This document shows positions 59,039 to 64,000 of a stretch of DNA of 64,000 nt, one piece after another. Numbering within the stretch: the stretch's first letter is position 1; the number at the start of each line of letters is the position of its first letter. Below the pieces are notes generated by a model, which saw only the letters and a list, made by a program, of their open reading frames with translations, ran no database searches and had not been told where the DNA came from. A program made the position numbers and the translations under genes. Origin of the DNA: Terriglobia bacterium (GTDB lineage Bacteria > Acidobacteriota > Terriglobia > Bryobacterales > Bryobacteraceae); assembly GCA_020073145.1 (NCBI GenBank), contig JAIQFS010000012.1, positions 1-64,000 of the forward strand. Reading direction: 5' to 3'.

Positions 59039-59736
59039 TAATCCTCGCCGTACCGCGCGTAGACCAGCCCGGGATCGGCCACCATTTCAGGGGTGCACGG
59101 GCCGTGAAACGCCACCTGTCCGCGAATGAGGAGGGCGACGTGCGAGGCCAGCTCGAGGGCTTCGCGCAGTTGATGGGTGGACAAGATGATGGTGCGGCCT
59201 TGGGCCAGGCCGTCGCGCAGCAGGCCTTGCAGAACGGCGATGGCGCGGTCATCGAGCGCGGTGAAGGGCTCGTCGAGCAGCAGGACCGAAGGCTCATGCA
59301 GGAACGCGCGGGCCACGGCAAGACGCTGCCGCATGCCGCGGGAAAACTCGCGCACCAGGCCGTCACGCACACGCTCCAGGCCGGTGCGCTCCAGCCATTC
59401 GAGAGCCGCCTTCCGCGGATTGGCCAGACCGTAGAGGCGGGCGTAGAGGGTCAGGTTTTCGAGCGCGGAGAGCTCATCGTAGACCGAAATGCCGTGGCCG
59501 ATGAAACCGATGTGGCGGCGGGTCTCAGTCTCACGCGGGGAAGTGCCGAGGATGCGAATCTCGCCTTTGCCGTGCCTGGAAAAGCCGGCGATGGTGCGCA
59601 GCAGAGTGGTCTTGCCGGCGCCGTTGCGGCCGATCAACGCCAGGCAGGCGCCCTGTTCCGCAGTGAGACACACATCGCGCAGGGCGGGGAAGTCTCCATA
59701 GAACTTCCAAACGCCCTCAACCGCGACTGCGCTCAT
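59038..59736 (-). CDS. ccmA: Haem exporter ATP-binding subunit CcmA
   Basis: A 232-residue ABC ATPase. Walker A is LIGRNGAGKTTLLRTIAG, the signature is EFSRGMRQRLAVARAFL, Walker B is VLLLDEPFTALDD and the switch His is STHQLREAL. It works with CcmB, CcmC and CcmD to release haem-loaded CcmE. Its first 20 bases overlap the end of the embedded beta-sandwich gene upstream, a strong sign of co-translation. Confidence 0.95.
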   Translation of the reverse strand: MSAVAVEGVWKFYGDFPALRDVCLTAEQGACLALIGRNGAGKTTLLRTIAGFSRHGKGEIRILGTSPRETETRRHIGFIGHGISVYDELSALENLTLYARLYGLANPRKAALEWLERTGLERVRDGLVREFSRGMRQRLAVARAFLHEPSVLLLDEPFTALDDRAIAVLQGLLRDGLAQGRTIILSTHQLREALELASHVALLIRGQVAFHGPCTPEMVADPGLVYARYGED

Positions 59737-60751
59737 TCGGCTCCCGGGAGAGTGGGGAAGGAGTGGCCGTCGACGACGCCGAGCTGCGGTAGAGCAGGAT
59801 GAAGCCCAGCGCCAGAATGCCCAGGGCGAGCGCCAGGATGGACGTCTTCTGATTCAGAATGCGCGGCATGATCTCGGTGATCTGGTTGCCGGGGTCCTGG
59901 CCGCCCGAATCGGCGCTCGTATCGGCGTCCGCGGCCGAGGGTTGCGCCGTGCCGGTCAGGGAGATCTTGAAGGCCGTATCTTTCAGGCCGTACAGGTGCG
60001 CTTCGGTGCGCGGCTCCTGGCCCATGTCGCTCAGGTTGTCGCCGGTGAGGGTGACGCCCTTAGGAACGATCAGATACGTATTGTCATCGCGGCTGGCAAT
60101 CTTTCCGGCGTAGGGCGCGCCCGCAGTATAGGGCGTGGTGTAGTTCAAGTCGAAGCGTGTCTCGCCGGGCCGGACCGGAAAATTGACCTTGTAGATGTCG
60201 GCCTTGTCGGTCTTGAGCGCGGATTCCGGCAAGGGCATGCCGCCGGGGGCAGTGGCGTTGATCTGCACTTTGCCCTGGGCGCCGGCTGGCAGGAAAAACC
60301 GAAGAGTGCCATTGGCCGGATCGTTCCACGCGGTTTTGCCGCTGTTGGAGAACAGGTAGGCCTCATTGATGACCAGGCCTTTGTCGGTGGGATCGAAGAA
60401 GATCAGGTGCTTGGAAACCTTGGCCGGGCCGGGGTCTTTGGAGGCGTTATAGATCTGCAGGGTCACGCCCTCACTCGGGGTTCCGGGCGGAATGATCTGG
60501 GTGTAGGTGACGCCATCGAGGGTGGCGCGCAGCAGGGTGGGGCCTTGGGCCGAAACCTGGGCGTTCAGACTGAACTTACCCTGCGCGTCGGCGGTAGCGC
60601 CGCCGGTTTCTTCGGGGCCGGCCGCGCCCATGGTCATCAAAGTGACGGCGGCGCCGGGTTGGGGCTGGCCCGTGGTGCCGTTGATCACGGTGCCGCTGAT
60701 GGCAGCAAGGGCTGGCGCACAGACGGCTAGAAATGCGAGAACTCGCTTCAT
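59717..60751 (-). CDS. Membrane-anchored beta-sandwich protein embedded in the ccm operon
   Basis: A 344-residue protein of unknown function. A signal peptide (MKRVLAFLAVCAPALAA) leads into a carboxypeptidase-regulatory-like domain (ISGTVINGTTGQPQPGAAVTLMTMG, ADAQGKFSLNAQV). A larger beta domain follows (HLIFFDPTDKGLVINEAYLFSNSGKTAWND, LRFFLPAGAQGKVQINATAPGGMPLPE, TRFDLNYTTPY). A single C-terminal helix (SILALALGILALGFILLY) anchors it, with a Ser/Pro/Arg tail inside. ATGA overlap with the zinc-ribbon gene and a 20-base overlap with ccmA make it an integral operon member. It has no CxxC or haem motif. It could be a periplasmic scaffold for the maturation complex. Confidence 0.8.
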   Translation of the reverse strand: MKRVLAFLAVCAPALAAISGTVINGTTGQPQPGAAVTLMTMGAAGPEETGGATADAQGKFSLNAQVSAQGPTLLRATLDGVTYTQIIPPGTPSEGVTLQIYNASKDPGPAKVSKHLIFFDPTDKGLVINEAYLFSNSGKTAWNDPANGTLRFFLPAGAQGKVQINATAPGGMPLPESALKTDKADIYKVNFPVRPGETRFDLNYTTPYTAGAPYAGKIASRDDNTYLIVPKGVTLTGDNLSDMGQEPRTEAHLYGLKDTAFKISLTGTAQPSAADADTSADSGGQDPGNQITEIMPRILNQKTSILALALGILALGFILLYRSSASSTATPSPLSREPNERSRG

Positions 60752-61185
60752 GATTGCGCCACCTTCATGGGTTTGCCGCACTCGCCGCAGAACTTCAATT
60801 CCTTATCGAACTTCGCGCCACAGGCCGGACAAACCGTTCCAGTCTCCTTCATGGCTTTGGGCGCTGGCGCCGGAGGAGCCGCGGGCGCCGGGGGGCGAAC
60901 CGCGCCGTTCACGCCTAACTGCAGTTTGAGCCGGTCCACTTCCGCCAGGACGCCGGCCAATTCCTTTTGCAGATCGCGCTTGCTGCTCTGATAATCGTTG
61001 TCGGAGAGCTTGCCCACCCGGTATTCGAACTGGAGATCGCGAAGGTTCTCGTAGATGGCCGCCTTGCGCTCATCCAGGTGATGAAACGGGGACTCCGGCT
61101 CGGGCTCAGGCAGGTCCTTCGAGCGCACACCCAGGATGAAGACAATCGCCGCGATGGCGACGACACAGGCAATGGCGATGATCAA
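60748..61185 (-). CDS. CcmI-like membrane protein with C-terminal zinc ribbon
   Basis: A 145-residue protein. An N-terminal helix (MIIAIACVVAIAAIVFILGV) is followed by a coiled coil (DERKAAIYENLRDLQFEYRVGKLSDNDYQSSKRDLQKELAGVLAEVDRLK), which is the pattern of the N-terminal part of CcmI-type proteins. Then come an Ala/Pro linker and a zinc ribbon with two CxxC pairs (CPACGAKFDKELKFCGECGKPM). CcmI normally carries TPRs that bind apocytochrome, and here the ribbon replaces them. Topology suggests the ribbon is cytoplasmic or periplasmic depending on helix orientation, which I cannot settle. It starts 2 bases after ccmH. Confidence 0.8.
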   Translation of the reverse strand: MIIAIACVVAIAAIVFILGVRSKDLPEPEPESPFHHLDERKAAIYENLRDLQFEYRVGKLSDNDYQSSKRDLQKELAGVLAEVDRLKLQLGVNGAVRPPAPAAPPAPAPKAMKETGTVCPACGAKFDKELKFCGECGKPMKVAQS

Positions 61186-61187
61186 CC

Positions 61188-61664
61188 TTACTCCAGCTTC
61201 GCCAGATCCTGCTCGATCTGGTCCTTGTACTTCTCGAGATTCGGGTCGTCGATTTCGATGGGCCCGACTTCCGCCAGTGGCTGCGGCTTATACTTCTTCA
61301 CGAACGCCCACACCACCAGCAGCCCCACGCCGATGGCGGCGTAAGGGATGATCCAACCGAAGGCGTTCGGGGGCGACAGGTAGATGCCGGCGCCGTAATC
61401 GCGAACGAAGGCCTGGACAATCTGGTCGTCCGACATGCCGACGGCCTGCATGCGCGCGATGCGCTCCTTGGCCGGCCGGGAGAAGCTGCACTCCAGCATG
61501 CTGCAGGTGGCGACCGAGTCCTTGCAGCCGCACTGGCACTGCAGGCGAGCGCCCACGCGCCGCACATCGGTGCTGGGCTTTTCGGCGGCTGTTTGCGCGC
61601 CGCCCGAGAGGCAGGCCGCCAGCGCCGCCGCCAGGATGAACAGACTAACTCTGAAGCGTCGCAT
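61188..61664 (-). CDS. ccmH: Cytochrome c biogenesis protein CcmH, Cys-rich variant
   Basis: A 158-residue exported protein. A signal peptide precedes RLQCQCGCKDSVATCSMLECSFSRPAKERIARM, which corresponds to the LRCxxC redox region of CcmH but has five Cys. The following AVGMSDDQIVQAFVRDYGAGIYLSPPNAFGWIIPYAAIGVGLLVVWAFVKKY gives the usual helical bundle and C-terminal membrane helix. It reduces apocytochrome thiols with help from CcmG-type thioredoxins. No CcmG is seen in this window. Its start overlaps the end of ccmF by 20 bases. Confidence 0.9.
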   Translation of the reverse strand: MRRFRVSLFILAAALAACLSGGAQTAAEKPSTDVRRVGARLQCQCGCKDSVATCSMLECSFSRPAKERIARMQAVGMSDDQIVQAFVRDYGAGIYLSPPNAFGWIIPYAAIGVGLLVVWAFVKKYKPQPLAEVGPIEIDDPNLEKYKDQIEQDLAKLE

Positions 61665-63669
61665 GTTTCTTGGTAATGCCCACCACTTCGGTGCGGGCGT
61701 ACTGCATCTTGATTTTGCTGGGAACCAGGCAGATCAGCGTCCCGCCGATCAGCACCAGGCCGCCGATCCAGATCCACGAAACCAGGGGGAACACGTAGGC
61801 TTGGATGACAGCGCGCTGGTTGTCGTCCGACATGCCGCCAAAGTTCAAATAGAGGTCTTCGTTGGGCCGCTGCCGGATGCCGATTTCCGAGGTGCCCTGT
61901 TTGCTGGCGATATAGAAGCGCTTTTCCGGCTCCAAAGTCCCGAGATCGTGACCGTTCTTGGAAACCTGAATGGTGGCGCGATGCCAGGCGTAGTTGGTGT
62001 TCTCACCCTGCTGCAGGTTGACCATTTTGAGGTCGTAGCTGCCGACGCGCATGCGGTCGCCGTTGTTGAGTTCTTTGACTTCGCTCTGATTGAAGGCGTG
62101 GCCGGTAAAGCCGATGAACATGAGGACGATGCCCATGTGGACCAGGTAGCCGCCGTAGCGCCGCGTGTTGCGGTGGGTGAGCTCGACCATGGCGTGCAGC
62201 AGGTTCATGTTGTTCTTGGCGGCGATCGAGCGGCCGCCCTTGAAGAACTCGATCATGACGGTGAGAGCGACGAACAGGCAGAAGCCGAAGGAGATCAGCG
62301 CGTAGAAGTTGCGCATCCCAGCGACCACCAGGCCACCGATCAGCAACAAGGCCGCGATGCCCGGCCACTGGAAGTTGCGCCGCAGGCTATCGACGGAGGT
62401 CCGCCGCCAGGCGAACAGCGGGCCGACGCCGGTAAGGAACAGAAGGAACAGGCCGATGGGGACCATCAGGCGGTTGTACCAGTCGGCATCGAGAGAGATC
62501 TTGTCGCCGGTGGCATATTCGGAAATGACCGGAAACAGCGTGCCCCAGAGCACGGCGAAGCAACTGGCCAGCAGGATGAGGTTATTGAAGAGAAAACTGG
62601 ATTCGCGCGAGACGACGCTCTCCAACTCCGACTCGCTCTTCAAGTACTCCAGGCGGTCGAGGATAAGGTAGATGGTGGCCGCGATGCCGATGGCCATGAA
62701 GCTGACAAAGTATTTTCCGATTTCGGAGCGGGAGAAGGCGTGCACCGACTGCACCACGCCCGAGCGCGTGAGGAACGTGCCCAGGATGCAGAGGAAGAAG
62801 GTGGTGGACACCAGCACGATGTTCCAGACCTTCATCATGCCCTTTTTCTCTTGCATCATTACCGAGTGCAGAAAGGCGGTGCCGCTCAGCCAAGGAAGGA
62901 GGGAAGCGTTCTCCACCGGGTCCCATCCCCAGTAGCCGCCCCAGCCCAACACGTGGTAGGCCCAGGCCATGCCGAGCATGACGCCGGTGCTTTGGAAGAG
63001 CCAGGTCACCAGGGTCCAGCGGCGCGTGGTGTGGATCCAGGCTTCACCGGGCTGCCGGGTGATCAACGATCCGATGGCGAAGGCGAAGGGGAGCGCGAAG
63101 CCCACGTAGCCCAAATACAGCATCGGCGGATGGATGGCCATGGCCGGATACTGCAGCAGCGGGTTCAGCCCGTTACCGTCGCGCAGGGCGTCGAGGCCAA
63201 TCACCTGGCCTTCGGAAGTGGCCAGCATCTGGAACGCGTTGGCCACGAAATTATTCAGGATCAGGAAAAATGTCTGGATCGTCATCAGCACGCCGATGAC
63301 ATAGGGCATCATGTCGCGATGCCTGCGCCGGTTGGTGAACGTAGCGACGGCGGCGTAGGTGGCGAGCAGCCAGCTCCAAAACAGCAGCGACCCTTCCTGG
63401 CCGCCCCACCACGCGGCGAACTTGTAGAGGGTGGGCATGGCCCGGTTGCTGTGCTCGGCCACATAGGCAAAGCGGAAGTCGCTGGTCATCATGGCATGCA
63501 CCAGGACGCCAGCGGCGATCGTCACCAGCCCCCAAACGGCGTAGACGGCGCGCTGCGCGCTGACCACCAGAAACGGCTTATTCTTGATTCGTCCGACGAC
63601 CGAGGCGACCGCGGCATAGATGGCCGCGCAGAAGGCTAGCAGAATTGCCAGCGCACCCAAATTTTCCAT
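61645..63669 (-). CDS. ccmF: Cytochrome c haem lyase CcmF
   Basis: A 674-residue membrane protein with about 15 helices. The WWD signature is WAYHVLGWGGYWGWDPVENASLLPWL. Conserved His residues (LLQYPAMAIHPPMLYLGYVG, FLHSVMM, LTRSGVVQSVHAFS) coordinate haem, and the C-terminal FKGGRSIAAKNN ... RRYGGYLVHMGIVLMFIGFTG is typical. It ligates haem from CcmE to apocytochromes with CcmH. GAGGGG lies before ATG 63669. It follows ccmE by 21 bases. Confidence 0.96.
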   Translation of the reverse strand: MENLGALAILLAFCAAIYAAVASVVGRIKNKPFLVVSAQRAVYAVWGLVTIAAGVLVHAMMTSDFRFAYVAEHSNRAMPTLYKFAAWWGGQEGSLLFWSWLLATYAAVATFTNRRRHRDMMPYVIGVLMTIQTFFLILNNFVANAFQMLATSEGQVIGLDALRDGNGLNPLLQYPAMAIHPPMLYLGYVGFALPFAFAIGSLITRQPGEAWIHTTRRWTLVTWLFQSTGVMLGMAWAYHVLGWGGYWGWDPVENASLLPWLSGTAFLHSVMMQEKKGMMKVWNIVLVSTTFFLCILGTFLTRSGVVQSVHAFSRSEIGKYFVSFMAIGIAATIYLILDRLEYLKSESELESVVSRESSFLFNNLILLASCFAVLWGTLFPVISEYATGDKISLDADWYNRLMVPIGLFLLFLTGVGPLFAWRRTSVDSLRRNFQWPGIAALLLIGGLVVAGMRNFYALISFGFCLFVALTVMIEFFKGGRSIAAKNNMNLLHAMVELTHRNTRRYGGYLVHMGIVLMFIGFTGHAFNQSEVKELNNGDRMRVGSYDLKMVNLQQGENTNYAWHRATIQVSKNGHDLGTLEPEKRFYIASKQGTSEIGIRQRPNEDLYLNFGGMSDDNQRAVIQAYVFPLVSWIWIGGLVLIGGTLICLVPSKIKMQYARTEVVGITKKHATLQS

Positions 63670-63690
63670 AACACCCCTCTGCTGTAGAGA

Positions 63691-64000
63691 CTAGACAGTG
63701 CCTTTGCCGGTGTCGCCCGTGGGAGTGAACTGCCCCGGCTTGGCTTCGTATTTCGACGCGCATTTGGCCTGGATCTGCTTGGTGCGGAAGACGCCGTCCT
63801 TGTCGAGTTTGCCGTCCGCCAAAGCCTGGGCGCCGTCCTTGAAGGTATCGGGCAGGGGATCGCTGCCGGTGTAGGCGACCTTCAGCTTCAGCTTGTCCTG
63901 AACGAGGATAAACTGGACCTCTTGGCCGACCCGGTGAATGGAGCCGCTCTCCACGTCTCCGCCCACACGCAACTTCTGGCCGTAGGCCTGGTTTCCCATC
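63691..64000 (-). CDS. ccmE: Haem chaperone CcmE, Cys-type variant (partial)
   Basis: About 103 C-terminal residues; the N-terminal membrane anchor lies outside the window. The OB-fold core is clear: KLRVGGDVESGSIHRVGQEVQFILVQD, LKVAYTGSDPLPDTFKDGAQALADGKLDKDGVFRTKQIQAKCASKYEAKPG. In classical CcmE the haem is bound covalently by the His of HxxxY. Here that position is Cys (KCASKY, CxxxY), the form known from Desulfovibrio and archaea. It is first in the visible operon order, ahead of ccmF. Confidence 0.93.
   Translation of the reverse strand, partial: MGNQAYGQKLRVGGDVESGSIHRVGQEVQFILVQDKLKLKVAYTGSDPLPDTFKDGAQALADGKLDKDGVFRTKQIQAKCASKYEAKPGQFTPTGDTGKGTV

Noticed and set aside
61435-63639. 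A 734-codon open frame on the plus strand opposite ccmF
   Set aside because: Its translation is rich in His, Gln, Asp and Gly with no domain, and it mirrors a clearly conserved CcmF. Long antisense frames arise from GC-rich codon bias.
1-64000. CRISPR arrays, insertion sequences, integrases or prophage genes
   Set aside because: No regularly spaced direct repeats, no transposase DDE or integrase motifs and no phage structural genes were recognised on either strand.

Overview
The window looks like a chromosomal segment of an Acidobacteriota bacterium of the Solibacter/Bryobacter type. I infer this from gene content rather than a marker gene: a divergent TPR / FG-GAP-ASPIC pair, the DUF1501 + DUF1549/DUF1553 pair, a tricorn-like S41 protease, PQQ dehydrogenase, DUF1080, DUF2891, two copies of a secreted family I associate with this lineage, and the tail of a Solibacter-type kinase-propeller protein. 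Coding sequence is strongly GC-rich, so long antisense shadow frames are common. I saw no rRNA, tRNA, insertion sequence, prophage or CRISPR array. Many products carry signal peptides.

Layout. 1-11 kb: secreted and lipid-anchored proteins, a GlcG/HbpS-like protein, an XRE-cupin regulator coupled to a GNAT acetyltransferase, and a double SnoaL-like protein. 11-16.5 kb: a large hybrid histidine kinase with receiver and Hpt domains, and an FHA-GAF-AAA+ sigma-54-type regulator. 16.6-20.4 kb: pcm, a 48-residue membrane protein, a receiver-domain protein, and a compact operon of a proline-rich 57-residue ORF, an elongation factor P paralogue and asnA. 20.4-29.5 kb: CMD-family protein, TerC, GlpF-like channel, monohaem protein, MFS carrier with a lactonase-like MBL protein, DUF2891 and an orphan CpaF ATPase. 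29.5-33.3 kb: DUF1080 divergent from a MaoC-hydratase / CitE-lyase / GNAT operon, then a cytochrome-HhH fusion. 33.3-49.3 kb: mostly minus strand, with SDR, outer-membrane proteins, DUF1501/DUF1549, KdgT, MBL and metallophosphatase proteins, the tricorn-like protease and a phosphofructokinase carrying residues typical of pyrophosphate-dependent enzymes. 49.5-57.3 kb: TPR protein, PHP phosphoesterase, esterase plus PQQ dehydrogenase, and a GT39-like glycosyltransferase.

57.4-64 kb: a tightly overlapping cytochrome c maturation operon (minus strand, transcription order ccmE-F-H-zinc-ribbon-unknown-A-B-C-D). CcmE has Cys where the classical protein has the haem-binding His, and an undescribed membrane-anchored beta-sandwich protein is embedded between the zinc-ribbon protein and CcmA. 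Local clients exist: the PQQ dehydrogenase, the monohaem protein and the cytochrome-HhH protein all carry CxxCH.

The most exciting candidate is the proline-rich ORF just upstream of the EF-P gene. Its five Pro-Pro sites make it a plausible EF-P-sensing leader. A second recurring theme is -10-like hexamers placed only 6-10 bases before start codons that lack a Shine-Dalgarno sequence, suggesting frequent leaderless mRNAs.
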